The notes below the pieces were generated by a model. It was given only the letters and a program-made list of their open reading frames with translations. It was not told the DNA's origin and made no database searches. Positions 24,087 through 34,815 of a stretch of DNA of 64,000 bases are shown in pieces (the stretch's first letter is position 1; the number at the start of each line of letters is the position of its first letter). Origin of the DNA: Ypsolopha sequella (Eukaryota; Arthropoda; Insecta; Lepidoptera; Ypsolophidae); NCBI GenBank assembly GCA_934047225.1, contig OW203984.1:4411201-4475200 (forward strand). The letters are read 5' to 3'. The translations under genes were made by a program, and so were the position numbers.

Positions 24087-27000
24087 TTATATATAATGGG
24101 ACATGTCTACATCGTTAAGATTCTCGATAAACTTGAGCTTGATCGTGATTGTATTTGGAGTAGTGACGTCAGCGACTAAAATGTCCGCTCCGTTGAAGAG
24201 GCCTAGCTCTTTAACCTTCTTCTTGAGGTTATCTCTTGTCCTCTCCTCTATACTCCTGATTGAAGGCATGTAGAGGGTTTTGTTACGTCCGTTTATTATT
24301 GTCGTTATTCCTGGAAGTTGAAAAAAGAAATGGTTTATTATTAAACTACACATTTTCTATATGTCGTGTGCAGTGTGGATAGCACGAGCGAGAGATACAG
24401 TGACCATCTATCCAACATGCCCTCTCACGCATACCACAAATTCTCAATGTGCGAGAGAGCAAGTATCATGGAAAGACACTGTCTCGATGGCGCGTGCTAG
24501 ACCTCCAGATCGTAAAATGTGAAATCGAGTTTCGTTAACCTAAAGTCATAATAGGTGCGAGGACACGATGAATTCCTTTCACTTACTACGTACTCGTAAG
24601 GATGAAAATAATAGAGATTAGTCTCAGATTTCTTTATAACATAAAAAAATAACATTACTGGTATTTTATTTACTCGCCCATACATAGCTCAAGATGTCTA
24701 TCAGCGCTCTCCCTTAGATTTTTTCTATATCCACCACTGAGCAAGGCGCATGTTAGGTTTACATGTAAATAAATTTAGGGAGCTGAGCAAAGCCAAACGG
24801 AGCGGGGCGATCCTCAGTTTCAACAAAAATATGATATACCTGGGCACATAATGATATGCCCAATACTACGATGTGCCAACGACATAATTAATAAAGTGCA
24901 CCGTCTGTCTCTTTGGTACCTTATATTTAACTCGAGAACCACTTAACCGATTTTCATGCGGTTTTCACTGCGGGTTTTTGAGTGCTTATTGAAGAAGTTG
25001 CAAGACTCTGAACCTATTTATTATTACACTATAAGTAACGTGGATTAAACTGTGACCATTTCATTATGTTTTGATTATAATCCACAGATGACACGACAAT
25101 CCAAAGTGTACATAGGTTTCAGAAATACCTGACGAAAATCAAACTTTTGAATCCCACTCAAGGATATTTTTTTCGAAAAATTATTTCTCTTTAATTTTTT
25201 CATTTGTAATGCCAATAAAATATATTTCCAAATATAAATTAGATTTCAGAGACAACCGACGAAAACACACAAACCAAAAAGCAATCCAAATTAAGTTCCA
25301 GAGATAGCAACTAAAGTTCAAACATGGACAAACCTGGACTCTTCATCATGAACTCTTGGTCGTCACATAGCTTGTTGTAAATTGTCTGCAGTGTCGCGTC
25401 AGGCTGGATGTGCAGAGTCCGCGTCGAGTTGCTGCAGGCGATGCAGTCGGACCGACGCTCCGCGCTGAACGAGTACGTGTAAACTCCTTCGGCCATATTC
25501 AGGACCATGTAGTTGTTTAGATTAGCGCAACAAGATGTCGCTACTTTGAACACCTGGAAGAAAAACGAAGATTTTTAATATTTTTATTGTAAAATGCACA
25601 AGAATAATATCCCTCTATGCTAGGGGGATTAATAAATAAGGCGACTATTTTGACGTCTTATTATGATAGGGGGTACAGAGCTGTCACATGGTCTAAATCA
25701 GTGTTTCTTAACCTTTTTTGTCCACGGACCCCTTAGGAAATGAAGCACAATTTTAAGGACCCCTTAATAAAAAAGCTGCAATAAATTTCGAACCATTTAT
25801 TTTAGTTCTACAAATTACAAAAAATATACTTTTTCATATAAAATACGTTAATAAGGAGGTTGGTGCTGCTTTTTTGCAAATAAATTAGTGATATTTGGGT
25901 TTACATTACTACTGAGATTATAATCTAGTAATTACCTAATCTATTACTAGATTAGGCTGCGGACCCATATACATATGCTCGCGGACCCCCAGGGGTCCGC
26001 AGACCACAGGTTAAGAAACGCTGGTCTAAATAAAAGTCCGAAATAAAACCGAAAATGTATAAAGTCCAAAATCGTTACGAGCGGTTTCGCAGCTGGATTG
26101 TGAAAAATCCGCCTTTTTCTAAATTAATTGAAACAGAACACTTAAATTCAAAATTCACTCAATAGTTATTCAGCAAAACCTTATTACCTATGTATTGTGC
26201 ATGCTGACATCGCAAAGTTTCCATTGGTTTCTGTAAATTAGAATTTCTAAATTTTTGCAGACAACTAACTGCTCGGACTAAGCCCGAAATCCGAAGAGAT
26301 TCGAGCAGTCCGCAGTCCGCGAAAGTGTTTACGGTTGAATAAGTCCAACAGACTGAGTCCGAGTCCTATTTTTTTTAGTCCGTGTGACAGCTCTGATAAG
26401 GCTTGACCGCCGTACTTCAGGCACAAATACACGCTTGTTAGGGTTTCCACGTTTACCTGAGTGTTTTGATTTTACTGGAGATATTTTATATTTTACATAC
26501 AAATGAAAATTAACTAAAGGATATAGAAAATATTAGATGTTCGAAATCTTATCCCACCATCCCACTAATATTATAAATGCGAAAGTTTGGATGGATGTTT
26601 ATGCTTATGCCGCAAGGTCGTATGCACCAAAACACTATTTCTTGTCTGAGTTAAAGACTATCGATAATGTTACAAAAGCCAACTCTGCTGTAAAAGTTAA
26701 CCAATCAAGAAAAGCAAATACGAAAATGATGTCAAAGACATGATAAATGAAATCCCATAAAAAACATAAAATGTACAAAAATGGCAAGTCTCGCAACGCA
26801 ATCCTTCCACCGTAAAAAGCTGTGAGATCTTATGTAAAGCCAAGTCTGCTATTTTAGTTTTTATGGAAGCACCTTTTCATTTAAGTTAGTATGGGAGCAC
26901 CTATTTAACAAATTTATCATTAATTGTTTCCTATTTAGTTACCTACCAACATTAAGTGACAGTATTAATATAAGTCATCTTTATTTCCTAATAAAATATA

Positions 27001-30000
27001 GTGACTTCGCAATCGCACAGCAACATATACAACATATCAGCTACCTAATACCAATTTATTAGCGATTTGAGAAGATATTTCTACGCATCGGTGCTTTATT
27101 TGTGCTCTGCGATTGCAAAGTCACCATATTTTATTAGGAAATAAAGATGACTAATATTAATACATTCACTTAATGTTGGTAGGTAACTAAATAGGAAACA
27201 ATTAATGATAAATTTGTTAAATAGGTGCTCCCATACTAACTTAAATGAAAAGGTGCTTCCATAAAAACTAAAATAGCAGACTTGGCTTTACATAAGATCT
27301 CACAGCTTTTTACGGTGGAAGGATTGCGTTGCGAGACTTGCCATTTTTGTACATTTTATGTTTTTTATGGGATCTCATTTCTTTTTGTAGGTAGTCTTCC
27401 TTTTTTTCTTCTCGAGTAATATTTCTTGCACGTCAGCTGCGGATTTTCTTAAAACCCACTCCCTTTAACTGATCATTAGGAGAAACTAGTATCGGGAAGG
27501 AGCATTTCATAATGACCACCTAAGAAACTACCAGAGAATCGTAAACCTTTCACTGGCATCCCAGGATCGCCACCGAATGATCCTCTCAAACGGCCATTTT
27601 CGTAAACCTCGAACGTAAATGGATACAAAGCGGTGGCTGTCATAAGTTCGGATACGGAACCGTAGGTGGTAGTTTTCATCATTGCTGTCGAGTACATGTG
27701 TCTCCACGCTCGTCACACGTATAAAGTTGCATTTCATCCCAATGCGCTACCACATACTCGACTACCGCACACCTAATGTCATATGACGACTCAATGTTCC
27801 CATAAATAGAGAATGACAAAGAATGGAACAACCATGAACCATCTCCAGGTATAGGGACAACTAGGTGTGGACAAGGATTTTCATTTATGTACAATATTTC
27901 AGGTTCCATTGCAATATTAATTTTTACTGTAATTTATTATTACTATTATCCACAATTAGATGCAACAGACAGGTTAAAATTTCTTTTGACCATGAAGTGA
28001 AAGGCAGGCTTGTCAGTCTAAACCACAGAGTACATTATTATGTCTAAACCTCTCAGAATAATGAGCTAAACCTGGTCTTTTTTGAATGCCACACGAGTAC
28101 ATAGACATTTCAATATACCTACATCATAGAGGATGCATATACAAATAAAACAACATTAGCCGCTTTATTTTTCCTTTAATATATTTAAAGCTTTACTTGA
28201 TAAATAACCTTTTACCTTGATTTTTAGGGTTCCGTATCATTAGGTTCCGTGACCCTATTACTAATCCTCCGCTGTCTATCCATCTATCACATGGGTCTAC
28301 AGCTTCAGCCGTTATAGGTAGCGCGTAAATATTTTCACATAATATATGTTACATTGTCCTCTATCACGGCAAATAATAATATGGCCCCTATCACAGCATA
28401 AAAAGTTCAATAAATGGAAATCCAAGGGGGGTCCAATTATTCGATGTTATTTGTTTCAGCTCTATCTTTATAAAACAACAATTTTGGGCATATAAATATT
28501 AGAGTTCCGTATTCAAAAGGTGCTGATTTGTTTGTCAGGCGCTACCATTTTAGCGCCTTGTTTTTTGTCGCCTTGATGTTGCTATGTCATCTTTATTGTT
28601 GGTATGTACCATAATGATTTGTGGTTTCGTACCCATATTGTGTGATGGTAGTGCGGAACCCTTCGTGAGCGAGTCTGACTTGCACTTAGCCGGTTTAATA
28701 GCGACTAAATTACGAAATGTTGATATTTATCTTCTTAAATAGACTAAATGTGTTTTAGGGTTCCTTACCAAAAATTATTATAACAAAGGCTCTATCGTTA
28801 GAACGGTTATACATACAAGTTGAAAATTTAGGCAGACTACTTTAAAGTAAAATAAGAAATAATAAAAATTAGGGTTCCTTCCTAAAAAGATACCGAATTG
28901 TTTGTCAGGTGCTACCGTTTTATCGCTTTGTTTTTTGTCGCCTTGATGGTGCTATGGCATCTATGTTGTTGCAATTTACTTTTAGGGTACCATACCCGTA
29001 TTGTGTAGGGGTACGGAACCCTTTATGCGCGAGTCGGATTCGCAAACTACCGTTTTTTAGGGACTTAATTACGAAATGTTGATATTTTCTTCTTAAATAG
29101 ACTAATATTGTGAATGTGTGGAACATTATAAACCACCCTTTTTAGGGTGCCTTACCCAAGGAACAGATTATTATAACAAAGGCTCTATCTTTAGAACGGT
29201 AATACAACATACAAGTAAAAGTTTAAACTTGGGCAGTCTGTAGTAAATACTTTAAAGTAAAATAATGAAAATTTGGGTTCCGTACTAAAAAGGTACCGAA
29301 TTGTTTGTCAGGCGCTACCGTTTTATCGCTTTGTATTTTGTCGTCTTAATGTTGCTATGGCATCTTTATTGTTGTTATTTACTTTTGGGGTTTCGTACCC
29401 GTATTGTGTAGGGGTACGAAACTCTTTATGCACGAGTCAGATTCGCACTTTACCGGTTTTATTTTTTAGTTTTCGCAACTTTAACGTAGAATTTTTCGTT
29501 TTAGGCGTCTTTAATGCAAAGCAGCATACCACCAACGTCATCTAGTGTCATACAAATTTATAGATGCAGCTGGAAACATACATTTTGTATAGACTTTGTA
29601 TGGAAATATTAAATTACCAACCGCAAATAACATTTTTATATTTTTTTTGTTGCAATGTACACTTAACACTAACCGCATGCAAAATTTCAAGTTTGTAGGC
29701 CTGCTAGAACACCTTTAGACTTTTGATGATGTGTCAGTCAGTCAGTGACAAAATAAGGGAACTTTGACTTGAGATATTTCGTAATCGAATATAGGTACAA
29801 AGTTGTAATTTGGGGTCAGAAGTAGGATCAGTAAGTACTCTTGGTTCCTGAAATTTCAGACTTCTAGCTTCACCCACAACGAAGATACAGGGGGGTTGAA
29901 AGTGCCGTGAGTTGCTTCGAGAAAAGGATGGTACGGCCGTTCCGCGTTTTTTCTGCGAGACTTTGCGGGGGCACTGCCGTGCCCCCAGATCCCACTAATA

Positions 30001-33000
30001 TTATAAATGCGAAAGTTTGGATAGATGGATGTTTGTTACTTCTTCACACCGTAACTACTTAACCGATTGAGCTGAAACTTTGCGCAAATGTAGTTCTAAA
30101 CCAGGAATAGGACTACTTTTTGTCCCATAAATCAGTTCCCACGGGAACAAGAAATAGTGTCGTTCAGAGACGCGGCTCGGCCTTCAGCCTCTCGAAACAT
30201 ACTATACTATAGTGCGTATAATATAGCTTGAGCCCTGTGACAGCTGTCAGCGGTATACATATTTGAGCATGAGAAAGAGAGTTAGAAATACAAATTGTGT
30301 AGCGTTGTCCTGCTGTCACAGGGCTCAAGCTATACTATACGCACTATAGGGGATTAAGTCAGTTATCAAAGACCTCCAAAGACACATTAATAGTACATTA
30401 CGATACGAGAGCGATGAAACGTTTTCTGACGAGTGTGAGTTTGCGGCACGAGCCGAAGGCGAGTGCTGCAATCACACGAGTCGAGAAAAAGTTTCTCGCA
30501 CGAGTTTCGTATAATTTTTTATAGCACAAGTGCGGAAAACGCCGACTTTACGCACGCGCAGCGCAGCGCAGCGTGCGTAAAGTGGTCATTTTACGCACGG
30601 TGTGCTATAAAAATATTTTCAATGCATGTGCTCGTAAAGGCCCACTTTTTATGCATCAAAACCGAACAAAAAGTCGAATATTTTGCCCTAGGGCTTTATT
30701 ATTATTTATTTATTTACAATGGTAGGCTAACCTGCAGACTTTCCTGTGTACCATAGATGTTATACTTTTTTTTACACTGTTTAACGGCTCTGGATACAGT
30801 CTTTTTGAGCCAATTATAATTTAAAGTTCACAAGATTATATTTGTTTTCATTTCCTCACACTATGCATTGAAAAACGTAGTATGATACACGGGCGTAAAA
30901 GCAATAAATTACTCGGTTACGTTTAAAACACTCGCTATGCTCGTGTTTTAAATCGTCCTCGTGATTTATTCCTTTGCGCCCTTGTAGCATAAACTACTAT
31001 TACACATTCGATACGACTATACAAAAACTTAATCAACGCGGGCAAATGCTAGTGAAGCCATAACTCACCTCAGTAGCACAAGTAGCGGCAATAGACGCGT
31101 TAGTACTAGCCACAGCCGGGATGATGTTCTTTAGCACTCCCTGCGTCAGTCTAAATGTCACTCCAACGATCCCGTGCTTCATGGCTCGGTCTTGAGCCTT
31201 CTCCAGCACCCAGGCTACATGAGCTGGGTCGTCTCCATCAAGTGTTGTCTCAGGGCCCCACGGGTTTTCTTTAGACCACTGGAGCACTTTCACATATTCT
31301 ATGCAGTGTTCTGGTAACCTGTGAATATTGGGGTTAATAAGATTTCAGTGAAGGATATACTTTTTACACATGACCAGATAGCCCAATTAACAAATCCCTT
31401 TGTTAAGGAATTGAATAATTCCTGTCTGTGATAGTTTTCAGTATGATAAAGTGAAATCAGTAAATTATGATTAAGATATAATTAAAAGAAAATTTTACCA
31501 TATAATCTATCATCCATCCATCCATCAGCCTAGTACGTCCACTGCTGGACATAAGCCTTTCCAGGACTTTGCCACTCCCGGCGGTCATCCTGGAAGAATT
31601 GCCCATACTCACGCACGCTGGGCAGGCGGGTTGGTGTGCGCGGTGCCGGAACCCTCGCACCAGTGACGCCGCTGCCGGTCACCAGTCTGTTCCATATAAG
31701 GCCCGGCTATTAGGGATGGATATACCGCCATCCATAGGTCCCAGGCATGGTGAGCCTCCTGGTTTTTTGCCTGTGAGCTGTCCTCTTACTCTCCCTCGAA
31801 TTACTTCGAGGTGGTCCCCAAGTAAGATGGTGGTACCGCCACAGTCGAGCCCGGCATCAGCTCTACTACCTGATAATATAATTTATATTCTATCTATAAA
31901 ATCTAAAACCACTTTAAAAACATTTAAATCCAGGTTGAAAAACCGACATTATGCAGAGTAGGTAAATAAATTGCTGAAAGATTATTATTAGTAGAATTAT
32001 ACATAAGAATAGCATTTTTTTACTTTGTATATAATACTGCAGTTGACATATAATTGTTTATATCACGTAGACGTACCAAGATTATTCTAATAAATATTGC
32101 ATTCAATAAAATTTTTGACAATTGAATTTTTGTTTTTTAGATAATTCTACTCATTATTATTTTCACTTTATTTTGGTTCATTCATTAAATTCATGTAGCT
32201 ACACTGTGTCCTGACCTAGGGATCTAAAAAGGCCGACTTGGGTGAATAAGAAAATATTTTTTATGTATTTTTATAAAATATTTTTTTGTTTATTTTGCTT
32301 TTGTTATACTTTTCATTTTTTTTTACTTTTTTTTTCCTGTAATCGGCCAGTTATGACCGATAATCGACATTTTTTTTTTAAATTTTTCGGTCTACCAGTT
32401 TCGGAGATAAGGTATGTAAAAAATACAAAATATCTCGAAATCAGTGCCAGTAAATATAGTTAAAGTATATCAATATATACAATCAATTTATTATCTACAA
32501 TTTGATACCCATATTGTATTTACTGGATATTTTTTTCTCTCTCCATTATATTTGAACAATTAAACATTTTTTAAATTTAGTTTTGCTCCATTTTACGTGG
32601 GCTAATTAATGCTATTTTTGTGCAAAGTTTCAAGACTGGTCTTTATCTTTAAAATTGCTAAAATTATGAAACTGTGACATACTTACGGATGGATGGACAA
32701 TGAAGTCACACCATAAAGGTGGAACCCTAAAAATATTGTTCAAAGAGAAACAGTAAAACTACTTTCTTGTTTTCTGATTTACTAAATTGATACGGATTTT
32801 AACAGATTCTAGCCTTTTGCAAACATCTATCAATTCATACCTATTATGGAAGTGTGTAAGAAACGTACGACGTAAAACGTACGATTTTAATTGCCAAATT
32901 GGCTAATTTACTTGGGCGAATAGCAGTTTGACAAAGAGCCCGTGTCATACATTATAATTTTCAAGAAAATCAATTGTGTTTAAAAAGCTAAAAACAGTAG

Positions 33001-34815
33001 TAAAATTATAATTTCGATATCTAGAAAAATGGCGAAGTTATTGACAATCAAAATGGCGAAGTTATTGACAATCAAAATGAGCTTAACGGCATGTCAAGTG
33101 ACGTTATCTAACACGATTTCGGTGATAAATATCACTATAGCTAACTTCGGTAATAAAAGAATTTAGAACACAAGTTCAAACCAAAATCTTGAAACTATTT
33201 TTGTATAAACACACTTTAACATAATTAAAAAGGGACCAGGACAGATTGGAAATGTTTTTTTTTTTTGGAATTTTTGAATCTATGGTCTTTTAACTTTGTT
33301 TTGGTCTAATCAGCATTATTTTTAGGTGTCGTAGTTTATTTTTGTGAGCCGAGAAAGTTTTGTAGAAATTACACCTTACTACACACAGCTACACAAACTT
33401 GTTTCTACTTCAAACTTCAAACGCGATTTACTCGAAATCAATTATTTCCCTTGAGGTCCCTTTTTGGTCAACTACTCACATATAGTTATAGAATGAATAA
33501 GTGAGAAATTAAGTAAAGATTGCAAACTGTTTAAAAATCTATTTACCTAGGAGTATTGGCAATGGTGCACAGAGGGAATGACTTCTGTGGAGGATAGAGG
33601 TCTAGGGTGCACTCAATGCAGGCACTCATGCCGGGTAGAATCACTCTGGCGTTACCCTTGAAGCCTTCAGTGCCTCCATCAATGAGGGGGATTATACTGC
33701 TTTGGTCTAAGCTTCCTGGAAACAAAATCTTTAAATAGCTCAATATCTTAATGTAGACACAACAGTTAATTCGGTTTAGCTCCGAGAATTCATAATACTG
33801 CACCACATTTACACTGATTAGAATAATTTGCTTCTTTCCAAATAGATAAATTCGTCCTCCAATAGACTTCCATTGCAAAGGTTAATAGATCACAACCACT
33901 TGCCTATGAAACCTCATTAACATGCTTAGTTAAAGTAATAAATAAAGACAACTCTAAGGGCTTTAATTTTAGTTTTAGTGCTGTCAAAACTTACATTTTT
34001 CCAAAGTAATTAAGCTTGTGTTCTTAACACTTATGAACTATTTCACAATGAAAAAGTTTAGTTTTGACAGCATTAAAACTAAAATTAAAGCCTTCAGAAT
34101 CGGCTTCAATATATTGTCGCCTAGCAAACAACACCGCACAAGTATGTTTATAGAAGAGACAAAAAACTATTCAAAATCTCCTTGCAGAGTATACTGTACT
34201 TGTAGAAAAACAATAATATGTAGAAAATTACAAACCGTCATCATTGTATTGTAGTAGAGACATTAGCATGCCATTCAGCCAGCGTCTAGCGATGATAGAG
34301 TCCAGACCACACACCACAATATGGAACTGGCGGTAGAAGCCTTCATCAAAGTCCTGAATCGTACAGTGATGGGCCACTGCCTCACAACCTGGGACTCTAA
34401 ATAAAGTAATTAGAAATAAAATATTAATTATCAGTGAATAATAAGTTTGTATTAATAAAAAAAAATGCTTTCTGTACCTTTTATTAACAAACTCTACTGC
34501 ACATTTAGCTTTGGAGGAACCAATATCATTCTTTCTGAATAAAAATTGTCTGTTTAAGTTAGAAAGTTCAATTGTATCCATATCTACTATGTGTATCTTC
34601 TTGAATCCCATCAGCGCTAAGTCTTTGAGCAGTTCACAGCCTAAACCACCGGCTCCGACCACCAACACCTTGCAAGAGTTCATGATGAAGTCTAATATCT
34701 CTGCCGAGGGTTCAAAGTCAGGGTGGCAGAAGGGACCCGACCTTTCGAGCAGTTTACGGATGTTCTGCCACCGTCTCTGTTGATGTTCAGCTATTGGAGT
34801 CTCTAGCTCGGCCAT
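24087..34815 (-). CDS. UBA3: NEDD8-activating enzyme E1 catalytic subunit UBA3, complete, 6 exons
   Basis: Exons in transcription order: 34815-34478, 34396-34236, 33715-33547, 31318-31069, 25553-25334, 24310-24087; 1362 nt, 453 residues (human 463). With NAE1/APP-BP1, UBA3 adenylates NEDD8, takes it onto its catalytic cysteine and passes it to the E2 UBE2M, which feeds cullin neddylation. Visible features: the ATP-binding GAGGLG at residues 54-59; [14 protein letters not shown] just after; catalytic Cys216 in [10 protein letters not shown]; the zinc-site cysteine pairs CIEC (199/202) and CIAC (343/346); and the C-terminal ubiquitin-fold domain from about residue 380 ending DMSHYI. The start ATG gives a conserved-looking N-terminus. 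Introns after exons 2 and 5 use weak GTTTGT donors. Introns 3, 4 and 5 are filled with transposons. Divergent from the ZNF800-like gene, 3.46 kb apart. Confidence 0.97.
25699..26023. mobile_element. hAT-type MITE with perfect 8-bp target duplication
   Basis: 325 bp, ends CAGTGTTTCTTAACC and GGTTAAGAAACGCTG. Flanked by GTCTAAAT at 25691-25698 and 26024-26031 (8 of 8). Subterminal GGACCCC motifs recur at both ends. No transposase frame. It lies in UBA3 intron 4, 138 bp upstream of exon 5 in transcription direction. Confidence 0.9.
26745..27380. mobile_element. Large foldback element, ~275-bp arms, in UBA3 intron 4
   Basis: Left arm about 26745-27028, right arm about 27108-27380, mutual reverse complements with only occasional mismatches by eye (for example AATATAGTGACTTCGC against AATATGGTGACTTTGC). 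The ~80-nt loop is unrelated single-copy-looking DNA. No transposase or other frame is inside. Because UBA3 is transcribed across it, the pre-mRNA would contain a ~275-bp duplex. Confidence 0.9.
27479..27909 (-). pseudogene. Broken OTU-type cysteine protease fragment
   Basis: The first frame (27909-27679) starts [12 protein letters not shown] and has the OTU motif as [17 protein letters not shown], where the catalytic Cys of the usual GDGNC-LF pattern is Trp. It continues with [15 protein letters not shown] and then hits a stop. A second frame (27697-27476) continues the domain with [14 protein letters not shown], and [13 protein letters not shown], keeping the catalytic-His region. One frameshift near 27695 separates the two. 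OTU domains of this kind occur in cellular deubiquitinases and as cargo of large insect transposons such as Helentrons; I infer a transposon origin because no introns or neighbours of a host gene are present. It lies next to the foldback's right arm inside UBA3 intron 4. No restored frame is given. Confidence 0.7.
28226..29463. repeat. Three tandem copies of a GGTTCCGTA-family element in UBA3 intron 4
   Basis: The block TTGTTTGTCAGGCGCTACC recurs at 28526, 28898 (TCAGGTG) and 29302, each followed by TTTTATCGCTTTG and ATGTTGCTATGGCATC-like sequence. Each unit closes with GTACGGAACCCTTTATGCGC- or AACCCTTCGTGAGCGAGTC-like sequence. The period is about 370-405 bp. The open frames here are shared by the copies and are repeat by-products. 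Confidence 0.75.
29990..30125 (+). repeat. Conserved lepidopteran-type interspersed repeat
   Basis: Begins CCCACTAATATTATAAATGC then GAAAGTTTGGATAGATGGAT, and continues ACCGATTGAGCTGAAACTTTG. A shorter copy of the same start is at 26561-26602. This motif is a very common dispersed sequence in moth and butterfly DNA (remembered, not searched), which supports the taxonomic guess. Confidence 0.6.
30207..30349. mobile_element. 143-bp hairpin MITE
   Basis: Inverted ends CTATAGTGCGTATAATATAG and CTATACTATACGCACTATAG, continuing with CTTGAGCCCTGTGACAGC and its reverse complement. The arms are about 37 bp with one or two differences. It is immediately followed by the CpG-rich repeat at 30390. Confidence 0.85.
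30390..30612 (+). repeat. CpG-rich dispersed repeat, copy 2
   Basis: Same unit as 22861-23072, with the central microsatellite expanded to GCGCAGCGCAGCGCAGCGTG. An open frame of 97 codons overlaps it but is not conserved in copy 1. Confidence 0.85.
31500..31625 (-). mobile_element. 3' end of an RTE-type LINE
   Basis: On the minus strand one frame reads [19 protein letters not shown] and then stops, matching the C-terminus typical of lepidopteran RTE-like retrotransposon proteins. The stop is followed by a CATCCATCCATC microsatellite (GATGG on the minus strand), as expected for an RTE 3' tail. The remainder is 5' truncated. Adjacent 31640-31870 is GC-rich repeat sequence with an open + frame (31569-31961) that I do not consider a gene. 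Confidence 0.65.
31980..33546. other. UBA3 intron 3, repeat-derived
   Basis: 32230-32730 is a worn GGTTCCGTA-family copy in the opposite orientation (TGGGTATCAAATTG-family reversed, GGTCTACCAGTTTCGGAGAT at 32390). 33034-33084 contains a 27-bp direct duplication ATGGCGAAGTTATTGACAAT. Otherwise AT-rich, with no coding signal seen. Confidence 0.5.
33975..34115. mobile_element. Hairpin MITE in UBA3 intron 2
   Basis: Inverted arms GGCTTTAATTTTAGTTTTAG then TGCTGTCAAAACT, and AGTTTTGACAGC then ATTAAAACTAAAATTAAAGC. A second copy is at 54671-54836. Both keep the ATTCTGAAGG / CCTTCAGAAT block next to one end. Confidence 0.75.

Noticed and set aside
31569..31961. 130-codon + strand open frame as a gene
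   Set aside because: It overlaps a LINE 3' end on the other strand and GC-rich repeat sequence, and shows no domain or splice context.
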